NCBI RefSeq assembly: GCF_004134945.1
Contig: NZ_SBAP01000003.1
Coordinates: 1-64,000, forward strand
Reading direction: 5' to 3'
DNA: 64,000 nt
Origin: Fusobacterium_C necrophorum_A
GTDB taxonomy: Bacteria > Fusobacteriota > Fusobacteriia > Fusobacteriales > Fusobacteriaceae
This document shows positions 1 through 8,872 of the stretch, one piece after another. The first letter of the stretch is position 1; every line of letters begins with the position of its first letter. The notes under the pieces were generated by a model. That model ran no database searches, was not told where the DNA came from, and saw nothing but the letters and a program-made list of their open reading frames with translations. A program made the position numbers and the translations under genes.

Positions 1-141
1 ATATAAATATAATCAAAAAATATTGATTCTTATAATTAGTTGATTAAAATAAATTATAATATTTTTATAGATTTTACATAAAAAATATTATCAGTATTTT
101 GGATTTGCTTTTTTATCTTCTTTTATTTATTCTTAATAAAA

Positions 142-183
142 AACTGCACCTCCAATCCTGTATCCAAGATTATGGGTGCAGTT
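142..183 (-). terminator. Intrinsic terminator of glyA
   Basis: A 9-bp perfect stem (AACTGCACC at 142-150 with GGTGCAGTT at 175-183) is followed, in the glyA direction, by a run of T. The loop holds a 16-base near-palindrome (155-170) that recurs downstream of two other minus-strand genes. Confidence 0.8.
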
Positions 184-226
184 CAAAAATGATTCTTCTT
201 GAATACCCCTTTTTTGCTCTTTATTC

Positions 227-1480
227 TTATTCCGTTTCTTCATCTAAAAATAGAGGAAATTTTTTGGTCAGGGCTAAGACTTCTTCCTTTACTTCTGCTA
301 TTTTTTGGCTATCCTCCGGGTTGTTTAAAATCTTTATTATCATCTTGGCAATTTGTCGAGCTTCCTCTTCTTTCATCCCTCTGGTGGTAATTGCCGGTGT
401 TCCTAAACGAATTCCGCTTGTGATAAAGGGTTTTTCAGGATCGTTCGGAATGGCATTTTTATTGCAGGTAATTCCTGCTTCTTCCAAAATTTTTTCTGCA
501 ACTTTTCCCGTAACTCCTTTTGATCTCAAGTCTACCAGCATCAAATGATTATCCGTTCCTCCACTGACAATTCTTAATCCTCCGGATACCAGTTCTTCCG
601 CCATAGCTTTTGCATTTTTTACAACTTGCCTTTGATACTCTTTAAATTCAGGAGTCAATGCTTCTTTGAAGGCTACGGCTTTTGCAGCAACAATATGCCC
701 TAAAGGTCCTCCTTGAATTCCTGGAAAAATAGTCTTATCAATTTTTTCTGCAATTTCTTGATAATTGGTTAAGATAACTCCACCACGAGGACCTCTCAAA
801 GTTTTATGAGTTGTTGAAGTGACAATGTGTGCATACTCCAAAGGATTAGGATGTTCTCCGGCAGCAACAAGTCCTGCAATATGTGCCATATCTACCATAA
901 GATAAGCTCCTATCTCATCTGCAATTTCTCTGAATTTTTGGAAATCAATAATTCTAGAATAAGCACTTGCTCCGGCAACAATAATTTTTGGTTTTTCTGC
1001 CAAAGCTATTTTTCGAATGGCATCAAAATCTATCAATTCCGTTTCCGAATTTAATCCATATTCCAATCCTACATAATTTTTTCCGGAAAAACTTATTTTA
1101 TAACCATGAGTCAAATGCCCTCCGGCACTCAAACTCATTCCTAAAATTTTATCTCCGGGTTCCAACAGAGCAACATAAACTCCCATATTTGCTTGAGAAC
1201 CGGAATGTGCTTGGACATTCGCATATTTAGCTCCGAATATTTCTTTCAATCTTTCAATTGCTAAATTTTCAACAATATCAATGTTTACACAACCACCATA
1301 ATACCTTTTTTTCGGATAACCCTCTGCATACTTATTGGTAAGGACAGAGCCTGCCGCTTCCATGACTGCGTTTGAAACAAAATTTTCAGAAGCAATCAAT
1401 TCAATTCCTTCTTCTTGTCTTTTCTTTTCTGCCATAATGGCATTATAAACATCCAGGTCAACATTTTTCATATAGTTCAT
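227..1480 (-). CDS. glyA: Serine hydroxymethyltransferase
   Basis: This PLP enzyme interconverts serine and glycine with tetrahydrofolate, feeding one-carbon units to purine, thymidylate and methionine synthesis in the cytoplasm. The family N-terminus (GIELIASENF) and the PLP-lysine motif TTHKTLRGPRGG are intact, and the length of about 417 residues is normal. I prefer the ATG at 1480 because GGAG at 1490-1493 lies 9 bases upstream of it; an in-frame ATG at 1495 has a poorer ribosome site. The gene stands alone and ends in its own terminator. The identification is secure; only the start is uncertain. Confidence 0.96.
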   Translation of the reverse strand: MNYMKNVDLDVYNAIMAEKKRQEEGIELIASENFVSNAVMEAAGSVLTNKYAEGYPKKRYYGGCVNIDIVENLAIERLKEIFGAKYANVQAHSGSQANMGVYVALLEPGDKILGMSLSAGGHLTHGYKISFSGKNYVGLEYGLNSETELIDFDAIRKIALAEKPKIIVAGASAYSRIIDFQKFREIADEIGAYLMVDMAHIAGLVAAGEHPNPLEYAHIVTSTTHKTLRGPRGGVILTNYQEIAEKIDKTIFPGIQGGPLGHIVAAKAVAFKEALTPEFKEYQRQVVKNAKAMAEELVSGGLRIVSGGTDNHLMLVDLRSKGVTGKVAEKILEEAGITCNKNAIPNDPEKPFITSGIRLGTPAITTRGMKEEEARQIAKMIIKILNNPEDSQKIAEVKEEVLALTKKFPLFLDEETE

Positions 1481-1542
1481 TTCCATCTTCTCCATTCTTC
1501 ACTTAGTAATGAAATAAAATATTATAAAAAAAAGCCCTCAAC

Positions 1543-1560
1543 AAAAAGGACTCCCTTTTT
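1543..1560 (-). terminator. Weak hairpin between the 1705-1974 remnant and glyA
   Basis: A 7-bp stem (AAAAAGG with CCTTTTT, 4-base loop) is followed on the minus strand by a second T-rich stretch. It may end transcription arriving from the upstream remnant. The stem is mostly A-T, so support is modest. Confidence 0.35.
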
Positions 1561-1704
1561 ATGATTATAACATATATTTTCTATTTTTCAATCTTTTTCT
1601 ACTTTTTTCAAAGATTGAAATCAAATCTAGTCCAAAAAGAAGAATACTTTGAAATATTTTCTATAATTCTAAATGATAATTCTAAAAATTTTTTCAAAAT
1701 CTAT

Positions 1705-1974
1705 TCAATTACTTTTACCATATTCTTCAAAATTTTTAACCAAATGATAAGTATCCTCTAATGTAAGCTTCCAAATTTCAGAATCGCTTGTAATTTCTTC
1801 ATAAATGTCATTCAAGGTAGAGGCAGGAGATAATATACCCAAAAAGTAGTTTTCCAATTCGATTTTTCCTATTTTTTCGAACTTGTCTAGTAAAAGTCCC
1901 AAGTCTTTGTGAGAAAACCGGCAATCCGTTTTAAGCCAATATCTTGTATTTTGTTTTCCATCATTGCACTTTTT
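1705..1974 (-). pseudogene. Remnant of an unrecognised gene lacking a start
   Basis: An open frame of about 90 codons ends at 1705. It reads as real protein well upstream of any start: the frame is open to a stop at 1975-1977 and holds motifs such as TRYWLKTDCRF before the first possible (TTG) start at 1902. No ATG and no ribosome site precede it. The remaining acidic, Leu/Glu/Tyr-rich chain (SPASTLNDIYEEI, SEIWKLTLEDTYHLV) was not matched to a family. The likeliest reading is the 3' end of a gene whose 5' part was deleted; a short product from the TTG cannot be excluded. Confidence 0.5.
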
Positions 1975-1998
1975 TTAAATTTACTTATTATTCTACTG

Positions 1999-2535
1999 CT
2001 ATTTCGTCATTTTTTTAATTGAAATCCAATACCTTTGCATACATTTCCCTTTCTCCTCAACTTCATTTTCTAACATGCCACCATTATTAGTAATTGTTTT
2101 GGCAGAAGCAATATTATTTTTATCGCAAACTAAAAGAACTTTATCTATTCCTAAATTTTTACATTCGTTTAATACAAGGTTTAGCATTGCACTTCCATAA
2201 CCTTTCTTCCTTAGAGATGGTCTTATACCATAACCAATATGTCCTCCCGCATTTAACAAATGTTCATTCAAATAATGTCTAATATTCACGGCTCTGACTA
2301 CTATATTGCTCTCTTCATCTAAACAAAAGTAAGTTGAATCCGGTACTAATTCTTGAGTAGGAGTTTTACACTCAAGATTTTCTATATAGTAGTCAAAATT
2401 ATCTACCGAGTTTTTGAAAATGGCATAAGGAGATTTATTTGTATCATGAGTATCGTTATATTTTTTCCATTCTTCTAATGTTTCTATTATGAAATTCTTG
2501 TATTTATGACTTCCTTTTATCAATTTAAGTTTCAT
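1999..2535 (-). CDS. GNAT-family N-acetyltransferase
   Basis: A 178-residue predicted acetyltransferase of the GNAT fold. The acetyl-CoA-binding motif A is visible around residues 98-120 (GYGIRPSLRKKGYGSAM), followed by the usual helix and the NNIASAKTITNNGG segment, where a residue after the Asn pair often contacts CoA. The closest style is the COG3981-type 'predicted acetyltransferase', whose substrates are unknown. The start has a strong AGGAGG site 5 bases upstream. It lies alone between a remnant and a 340-base gap. Substrate cannot be inferred. Confidence 0.85.
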   Translation of the reverse strand: MKLKLIKGSHKYKNFIIETLEEWKKYNDTHDTNKSPYAIFKNSVDNFDYYIENLECKTPTQELVPDSTYFCLDEESNIVVRAVNIRHYLNEHLLNAGGHIGYGIRPSLRKKGYGSAMLNLVLNECKNLGIDKVLLVCDKNNIASAKTITNNGGMLENEVEEKGKCMQRYWISIKKMTK

Positions 2536-2874
2536 AACTCCTCCTTAAAAATCATTCATAATGTATTTTTTCTTTAAGTATCAATATTTTCATGTTTCAT
2601 TTCTTAATCTTTCTTGAGAAATGTTCCTCTATGTATTTTTATAAAACGTATTTGTTTCTTAATTGTATTTTACCAAAAATTATTTTTCTAATCCGGACAG
2701 CAAGGATTATGCTTCTGAAATATTTCAAAAACAATTTTCAAAAATATAATTCTATTTATTTGTAAAGTCTCAAATATGAAATTTAAAATTACAAAAAAAT
2801 AAAAAAATAGCCTTTCTTTTTTGTAATAACTGGGGTATAGTTAGTATTAATAAAAATTGCGAGGAGGGAAAAAT
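2536..2874. other. Intergenic region between divergent genes
   Basis: No gene is seen in these 339 bases. On the minus strand a weak promoter-like pair (TTGATA at 2579-2584, 17-base spacer, TTATGA at 2556-2561) could serve the acetyltransferase. On the plus strand the stretch TTGTAATAACTGGGGTATAG just before 2842 probably contains the autotransporter promoter. No riboswitch-like fold or RNA gene was recognised. Confidence 0.4.
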
Positions 2875-5800
2875 ATGAAAAAGAGAGTTTACCTTACAGC
2901 ATTGTTTATTGTCATCTCTCAACTGTTACGAGCAGGAGGATTTGTTGTATTCGGAGATAGTCTGAGTGATACAGGAAACTTGGCAAGATTTACTTATAAT
3001 TCAGGAAAAATTTATAATGAACATCTGGCAAATTATCTTGGCGAGTCTTTTCCAGTTCCAAATGGAGGCTCCAGCACTCTATTTGGAGGAGTTTTCAGAA
3101 TAAAGCCTCCCTCTTTAAAGGGTCCTAACTATGCTCAAGGAGGAGCTACTGCAAATACAGACCTCGGAATGGGAAGAACCTTTTTCAGTGGGGGTTTTAT
3201 CAAATTCCAAACAGAGAAGCAAATTCAAAACTTTTTAGCAACAAAACCCCATAGAGAGGATCTTAATACTCTTAAAGTAGTGTATTGGATTGGCGGAAAT
3301 GATATGAGATTGGCATCCGAAATTCTTAATAAGCATGAAGTGGCAGAGAATCCCATTATCAACAAAAGTATACGGGATATTGGAAATCAAGTACAACAAC
3401 TTGCTGATAACGGAATTTCCTTTATGATTATTCCTAATGTTCCTGATATTGCTTATACTCCGAAGTTTTTTAAACAGTTTGCAGAAAATACTACCTTAGA
3501 TGGAGAAAAATTATTCCGTGAAAAGAAATGGTATCACTTTTCCGGTATTTCGGAAAAAGATTTTGATAAATTATTAGACGAACCGAATTTATCTAAAAAT
3601 GCAAAACATGAAGAGATTATCAAAGCGGCTATTAAAAAATTATTGGAAATGCAAAAAAGAAATAGTGCGGATGTAGAAAAATGGTTTAAAAAATATCAGG
3701 AAGAAAAAAAGAGACTTTCTTCTCTTGGAAAATACTTTAATGAAGGCGTAGATAAAGAATTGGAAAACCTGAAAAAGAAGCATCCAAATTTAATCATTCT
3801 TCGACCGGATATTTCTTCCATGATATTGGAAGTAGTGGAACATCCCGAATATTATGGATTTACGAATGCCACCGGAACCGCTTCCAAGACATTTTCAGGA
3901 GCAGTAGCCAATATTTTTCGTTGGGGAGCCGGAAGCGGAAGAGATAGAATTGCCGCTTTTGAACCGGAAGACGGAAAAGAAGGTGCGGGAGGTTTAGATA
4001 AAAAACATCTTTGGAAGAAAGGGTATCGTTATGTGTTCGGAGATGAATTTCATCCTTCCCCGGAAGCACATCGAATTATTTCGGATTACATGATTAGTAT
4101 GCTGGAAAGTGAGGATGGAAAGGTTCAAGATGAGAGCGTAGCAAATATTGAGGCTCGCTCTTCGGAACAAGCTCCTCTTGCAAAGACAAATATATCTTCT
4201 GTAGAAGAATCCCATGAAACGCCGAATGAAAAACATATTAGAGGATATGTTCCTTATGGAGCCTTGCAAGTAAAAAATGGTTCAAAACTTCGTTGGAAGG
4301 ATCTTCGCCTGGAAAATGACGGCATTGCCTTTTCGGTTGACGGACGAGGGAGCTCCATGACTGTGGAAAATTATCACGTAGAAAATACCGCTAGAATCAA
4401 TGCGGTTGCTCAAGTGGAAAATGGTGGAAATCTTATTCTAAAGAACGGAAGCTTACGAACAAAAAGAGGGAGCAAAATTACCTATCCATTTGGATTACGT
4501 GTAAATGGAAAAGACTCTAAGGCTGAGTTGATAACTTCCACTTTGAAAATTCAAGGAAATCAGGTTGTCGGAATTTCTGCTGGAAACCAAGGAAGAGTAG
4601 AACTGTTGTCTTCTCGAATTCTCGCAAGAGGAAACAATGCAAAGGGGATACACGCTTGGAATGCAACTCTTCTTTTCAAGAATTCTGAAATTATTTCTGA
4701 CGGAGTGGGAGTTTGGATTTTTTCCAATGATACTAAAAATAACAAAACAAGTTTTGTCATGGAAGAAAATAGTAACATTTACGGAAAAGAATATGCTATG
4801 AAAATTTCTCCTAATGTTACAGGCAATAGAGTTTTTGCCGATATTTCCTTAAGAAAATCGAGAGTGGATGGAGGAATTTTTACAGATGTAAAAAGCGAAT
4901 CTCATATCCATATCAAAGATTCCTATTGGAAGATGTCAAAGAATTCTTCCGTAACAGAGTTAAACTTAGAAGATTCCACTTTACATTTTTCGCCTGAAAA
5001 TACGGAAGAATTTCATGAATTGACGATTCGAAATAACTATACCGGAAAAAACGCTTTACTAAAAATGAAGGGAAAACTTTCCGATGATAAGTCTCCTACG
5101 GATAAACTTATCGTTCTTGGAAGAGCAAAAGGAAATACTTGGATTGATTATCAAAATCAAGGAGGAAGCGGAGCCAAGACGCAATATGGAATTAAAATCA
5201 TTGATCTGTCTCAAAAAGAGGAAGAAAATATATTTCGATTACTAAGACCTGTTTATGTTGGAAATTACGAATATACTCTACTGGAAGGAGGAAATAATGC
5301 TCAAGAAAGAGAAGACTACTACTTAACTTCGACCTTAGTTTCTCAAGGCGGAAAGTTATATATTCCACTAAACCATAAAAGATTCGCTCTTGCTATGCCA
5401 CAATCATTGAACAGCAGCTTCTTCGTTCTTCCCTCCGCTCTCATGGTTCCTAGAGCATTTGCTCCAAGGAAAGAAGAAGAGTCAAAAATCATTCAATTAT
5501 ATCGTCCTAGGACAGTAATGAGAGCCTTTCTTCCTTATTTAAATATGGAAAACAATTACCAAAGTATTTTTCATATACGAGACAGAAATCGAGTTTATGT
5601 TTCAAGAGAAAGTTCCACTACAAAATGGAATGATGAATATATTAAAGCAAAAACAAAATCCGGCATTACCAAAGTCTCTTATCCGCTTTATAAAAGTTTC
5701 GGAGCTTTTTTCTCCTATAATGAAAATACTACAGAAGTGGAAAACAAGACGAGAAAATATTTTCAAAAAGCAACCAATATTGGAAGTATCAAACAAAGAA

Positions 5801-6315
5801 ACATTCATGCAGGTTTTTATTATCAACACCGTCTTTTCGATTTCTTAGATGTAGATCATACCTTACAATATGCATGGATTCGAAATACTTTACATACGGA
5901 AGAGGAAAAAGAAAAGATATATGGACACGGAATTGCTTATTCTTCTGAAATTGCGGTACCGATTTCTTTGGGAACAAATTTATCCTTAATTCCACATTAT
6001 CAAATTGATTATTTCCGACAAAAAATAGAAGATTTTCATGATTATGGAATTCGAAATTATGCCGGAGGAAAAATCTTTTGGAGTAAAAAACCTTTCTCTC
6101 TGGAAACAGGACTTGACTATCAATGGGATTTAAGAAGAATTTCCGGAAGGACTATAGGGGAAGATTATTTTTCTCATCATGACAATAAAAATACTTTGGT
6201 ATATCAAGTCGCTATGGAATATGAATTATTTCCGGATTTAAAAATCAATGGAAAAATGAAGATAAAAGGGAAAGAACAAAAATTTTATGAAGTAGGAGCC
6301 AGCTATAAATTCTAA
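2875..6315 (+). CDS. SGNH/GDSL-esterase autotransporter (type Va secretion)
   Basis: A 1146-residue predicted surface or secreted lipase/esterase. A signal peptide (MKKRVYLTALFIVISQLLRA) leads directly into block I of the SGNH family (FGDSLSDTGN, Ser29). Block II Gly lies in YAQGGATAN (near 90), block III is WIGGNDMR (Asn142), and the Asp-x-x-His of block V is DEFHPS (Asp390, His393), so all catalytic residues are present. Residues 200-305 form a Lys/Glu-rich helical insertion. Residues 430-780 resemble a right-handed beta-helix, and the last 270 or so form the barrel, ending in Phe. The ATG at 2875 follows GAGGAGG. By family, EstA-type enzymes hydrolyse lipids at the cell surface; the actual substrate is not known. 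Confidence 0.9.
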   Translation: MKKRVYLTALFIVISQLLRAGGFVVFGDSLSDTGNLARFTYNSGKIYNEHLANYLGESFPVPNGGSSTLFGGVFRIKPPSLKGPNYAQGGATANTDLGMGRTFFSGGFIKFQTEKQIQNFLATKPHREDLNTLKVVYWIGGNDMRLASEILNKHEVAENPIINKSIRDIGNQVQQLADNGISFMIIPNVPDIAYTPKFFKQFAENTTLDGEKLFREKKWYHFSGISEKDFDKLLDEPNLSKNAKHEEIIKAAIKKLLEMQKRNSADVEKWFKKYQEEKKRLSSLGKYFNEGVDKELENLKKKHPNLIILRPDISSMILEVVEHPEYYGFTNATGTASKTFSGAVANIFRWGAGSGRDRIAAFEPEDGKEGAGGLDKKHLWKKGYRYVFGDEFHPSPEAHRIISDYMISMLESEDGKVQDESVANIEARSSEQAPLAKTNISSVEESHETPNEKHIRGYVPYGALQVKNGSKLRWKDLRLENDGIAFSVDGRGSSMTVENYHVENTARINAVAQVENGGNLILKNGSLRTKRGSKITYPFGLRVNGKDSKAELITSTLKIQGNQVVGISAGNQGRVELLSSRILARGNNAKGIHAWNATLLFKNSEIISDGVGVWIFSNDTKNNKTSFVMEENSNIYGKEYAMKISPNVTGNRVFADISLRKSRVDGGIFTDVKSESHIHIKDSYWKMSKNSSVTELNLEDSTLHFSPENTEEFHELTIRNNYTGKNALLKMKGKLSDDKSPTDKLIVLGRAKGNTWIDYQNQGGSGAKTQYGIKIIDLSQKEEENIFRLLRPVYVGNYEYTLLEGGNNAQEREDYYLTSTLVSQGGKLYIPLNHKRFALAMPQSLNSSFFVLPSALMVPRAFAPRKEEESKIIQLYRPRTVMRAFLPYLNMENNYQSIFHIRDRNRVYVSRESSTTKWNDEYIKAKTKSGITKVSYPLYKSFGAFFSYNENTTEVENKTRKYFQKATNIGSIKQRNIHAGFYYQHRLFDFLDVDHTLQYAWIRNTLHTEEEKEKIYGHGIAYSSEIAVPISLGTNLSLIPHYQIDYFRQKIEDFHDYGIRNYAGGKIFWSKKPFSLETGLDYQWDLRRISGRTIGEDYFSHHDNKNTLVYQVAMEYELFPDLKINGKMKIKGKEQKFYEVGASYKF

Positions 6316-6393
6316 TTTTCTTCTTTTTGGCTTTTACTAAAGTTTTACGAAAGTCCATTTTCAGATAGCGATCCAAGAATAAAATCAAAAAAG

Positions 6394-6424
6394 GGCGTTG
6401 CAAAATATATTATTTTGCAATGCC
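6394..6424. terminator. Bidirectional terminator
   Basis: A 14-bp stem with one mismatch (arms 6394-6407 and 6411-6424, 3-base loop) is flanked by A- and T-runs. It lies between two convergent genes and contains the stop codon of the minus-strand acetyltransferase. Confidence 0.8.
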
Positions 6425-6952
6425 TCTTTCATTTTTTAACCACTCTTCCCTTGTAATATAATTAAAATATTTTGTTTTTACGGCATGAATCAGGGGACAA
6501 TCCACATTTTCTTTTTTATAACGAAATCGTAGACCACATTTTTCTTGCAATCGCCGTGACTGCTGATTTTCTTCAAAATGAGAGGCCCAAAGTTCTTTTA
6601 ATTTCAATTCTTCAAATCCAAGTCGAATGATTTCCTGTAAAGCTTCCACTCCCAGTTCTTGTCCCCAAAAAGGAACATCCATCCAACATCCTAATTCTGC
6701 AGAAGAAGGATTTTCTTCTTCAATATTTAGAGAAACATTTCCAATAATTTCATTTTTTTCTTTTAAAATAAGAGCAAAAGTATAAGGAGTCAGGAGTAAA
6801 TCTTGTATAATTTTCAAACTTTCTTTTACATTTTGATGAGCTGGCCAACCTGCCATAGGTCCCACTTTCGGGTTTTTAGCACAATGATACAAAGCTTCCG
6901 CATCCTCTTCCGTCCAATTTCGTAAATACAATCGTTTCGTTTCCAATCTCAT
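6410..6952 (-). CDS. GNAT acetyltransferase, RimJ/RimL-like
   Basis: A 180-residue acetyltransferase of the RimJ/RimL subgroup, which acetylates N-terminal or small-molecule amines. The family opening (LETKRLYLRNWTEEDAEAL) and the acetyl-CoA region (GCWMDVPFWGQELGVEAL), followed by ENQQSRRLQEKCG, are all present. Its last codons and stop are formed by the terminator stem shared with the convergent autotransporter gene. It stands as a single gene. Substrate is unknown. Confidence 0.88.
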   Translation of the reverse strand: MRLETKRLYLRNWTEEDAEALYHCAKNPKVGPMAGWPAHQNVKESLKIIQDLLLTPYTFALILKEKNEIIGNVSLNIEEENPSSAELGCWMDVPFWGQELGVEALQEIIRLGFEELKLKELWASHFEENQQSRRLQEKCGLRFRYKKENVDCPLIHAVKTKYFNYITREEWLKNERGIAK

Positions 6953-7099
6953 AAAAACAACACCTCTTTCCTTTCCGCTTTCTTTTATTTCATCTATAAT
7001 ACTCTATTTTCGGAAAGTATTCAATATATTTTTATCTATGGAATGATAAGAAGACGGTTCTTTTTACAAGTATGAAATAATTTTGAGGAGGAGAACTTC

Positions 7100-7735
7100 T
7101 TATGAATTTACCAAGTCATAGCTTTCCTGAATCAATTCCTCGATTGCATTCCAGCTAATATCAGAGGATAAATTCACGGTAATCCAATGTTTTTTATTCA
7201 TATGATAGGCGGGAAACACTCTATCAGTATCAATGAGATTAGGAATCTTTTCCGGAGAATGCTTTAAATTTAAAAGATAAATTTTTTGTTTTCCCTCCAG
7301 TCCGATTGCTTTGGGAGAAACCTTCATAAGTAAGGCATACCATTTCTTTTTAGAGTTTGTTAAAGTGCAATAATTCGGATCTCCTTTCCAAGGATAGTTT
7401 GGAATGCTTCCGTATTTTTTTTGAGCAAACTCTAAAATTTTGCGGATTTTCTCTTTTTTCATGGAGCATTTTTGAATGATGTCTTCCAAAATATGATCGA
7501 CTTCCTCATGTAAAGTTGCCAAAAAATGTCCTGAATAATTTTTAATGTAGAAGGGAAAATATTCCTCTTTTAGAAAAGAATCATAAACTTTTACTTCAAG
7601 TTCTTTTCTTTGAGTATCGTAATAAACTGCCAGAATAAAAGAAGAATCGGATAGAAAGCTTTTGTAATAGTAAAAATTTTCTTTTTTACAAAATCCATAT
7701 TCTAGTAAGAATGACTCCTGCAATTCCTGTTTCAT
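7100..7735 (-). CDS. YjbR/MmcQ-like protein with extra N-terminal domain
   Basis: A 211-residue protein whose C-terminal half is a YjbR/MmcQ (CyaY-like fold) domain: it contains WYALLMKVSPKAIGLEGKQ, then the HMNKKHWITVNL and SYDLV signatures. The first 90 or so residues form a separate domain seen in longer family members. The ATG at 7735 follows GAGAGGTG; a TTG at 7807 would add 24 basic residues but has no ribosome site. The usual tail after SYDLV is missing, and the gene stops at VNS exactly where a plus-strand ribosome site begins. Function of the family is poorly known; DNA binding has been proposed. Confidence 0.8.
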   Translation of the reverse strand: MKQELQESFLLEYGFCKKENFYYYKSFLSDSSFILAVYYDTQRKELEVKVYDSFLKEEYFPFYIKNYSGHFLATLHEEVDHILEDIIQKCSMKKEKIRKILEFAQKKYGSIPNYPWKGDPNYCTLTNSKKKWYALLMKVSPKAIGLEGKQKIYLLNLKHSPEKIPNLIDTDRVFPAYHMNKKHWITVNLSSDISWNAIEELIQESYDLVNS

Positions 7736-7901
7736 TTTTGCACCTCTCTTTTCTCTGCTTTTTTGATATTGCTCAGAAAGAGTTTTTTTATAATTTTGAT
7801 ATCTCAATTCAATATTCTCTTAAAAAATGCTGAATTTTAAATCTATCTTATCACAGTTTTTTATTTTTTCGCAACAATTTTCATATATTTTACAAAAGAC
7901 A

Positions 7902-7910
7902 TGTTATAAT
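7902..7910 (+). promoter_or_regulatory. Extended -10 promoter of the zeta-kinase gene
   Basis: TG-T-TATAAT, an extended -10 element, lies 29 bases before the start codon. No convincing -35 is seen at 17 bases upstream. Confidence 0.5.
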
Positions 7911-7939
7911 GGAGCTAATAAAAAAGAAAAGGAGTCTAT

Positions 7940-8872
7940 ATGAAAACTAAATATCTTTCTCACAAATTGACTGAAAAAATTGAAGTGAATCGAGAACAAG
8001 CGGCAGAAATTCTTTCCGATTTGAAACGCTATACCGCCGCTTTTCCAAATCTTCATCAGGATGACACACTTTCTTCGTTAAAGGAAAAAAGTATTTTTTT
8101 ATATAATCATGTTTTTATGGCAGAAGATTTCAAAATGGCTTTGGAAACAGAAGAAACATTAATTTTTTTACAAAAAATAGTAAAAAAATTGGAAATTCCT
8201 TCGATAAAAAGAAGTTTTCAAGAAATCTTGCAGGAAACGGCGGAAATTTTATCTCGTGGAAAACAAAAAAATGAAAATCCCACTGCTTATATCCTTGGCG
8301 GACAACCGGGAGCAGGAAAATCGGGAATGGTACGAAGAATTTCTTTAGAATTAGCTGGAAATGTCATCAGTATCAATGGAGATGATTTTAGAAAAGATCA
8401 TCCCAAATATTTTGAATTATTAGAAAAATATGGAGAAGACTATGTGTCACATACCGCTTCTTTCTCCGGAAAAATGGTAAGAGAATTGATTGATTTTGTA
8501 GCCGAAAATCGATATCATACCATTATAGAAGGCACTTTGCGAGGAAAAGAAGTTCCTTTAAACACGAGTAAATTATTCCATAAAAAAGGATATCGAACTG
8601 TTTTACAAGTTCTTTGTGTGGAGCCGGAACTTTCTTATCAAGCTACTTTGTCCCGCTATGCGGAGATGAAAAGAAGAGGAATGGTTGCCAGAATGACAGC
8701 AAAATCACACCATGATAAAGTGGTTGCTGCCATTTTGGAAAATGTCTCTCAAATTTATCTCAGCAAAGAATTTGATGAAATTGAAATTTTTCGACGAAAC
8801 GGAGAAAAAATTTATTCCTATCAGGAAACACCGGAAGTAAATCCCGCCGAGATTATGAAAGCTTATTTTTAA
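7940..8872 (+). CDS. Zeta-toxin-family kinase with N-terminal extension
   Basis: A 310-residue zeta/PezT-type kinase; the family phosphorylates UDP-N-acetylglucosamine and so poisons cell-wall synthesis. The Walker A motif is GGQPGAGKSG (about 120-129), followed by INGDDFRKDHP (Asp/Arg site) and IIEGTLRG. In classical zeta toxins Walker A lies near residue 40; here about 110 mostly helical residues precede it. No epsilon or PezA antitoxin gene flanks it: the neighbours are unrelated, and the gene has its own promoter and a GGAG site. The extension may therefore be a built-in antitoxin (inference). It overlaps the convergent gene by 4 bases. Confidence 0.88.
   Translation: MKTKYLSHKLTEKIEVNREQAAEILSDLKRYTAAFPNLHQDDTLSSLKEKSIFLYNHVFMAEDFKMALETEETLIFLQKIVKKLEIPSIKRSFQEILQETAEILSRGKQKNENPTAYILGGQPGAGKSGMVRRISLELAGNVISINGDDFRKDHPKYFELLEKYGEDYVSHTASFSGKMVRELIDFVAENRYHTIIEGTLRGKEVPLNTSKLFHKKGYRTVLQVLCVEPELSYQATLSRYAEMKRRGMVARMTAKSHHDKVVAAILENVSQIYLSKEFDEIEIFRRNGEKIYSYQETPEVNPAEIMKAYF

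Noticed and set aside
1496..1704. A glycine or tetrahydrofolate riboswitch before glyA
   Set aside because: The leader is short and AT-rich with only a weak hairpin; no conserved aptamer core was seen.
1561..1761. A 66-codon plus-strand frame downstream of the glyA start
   Set aside because: It is Phe/Ile-rich low-complexity AT sequence without a ribosome site and overlaps the remnant on the other strand.
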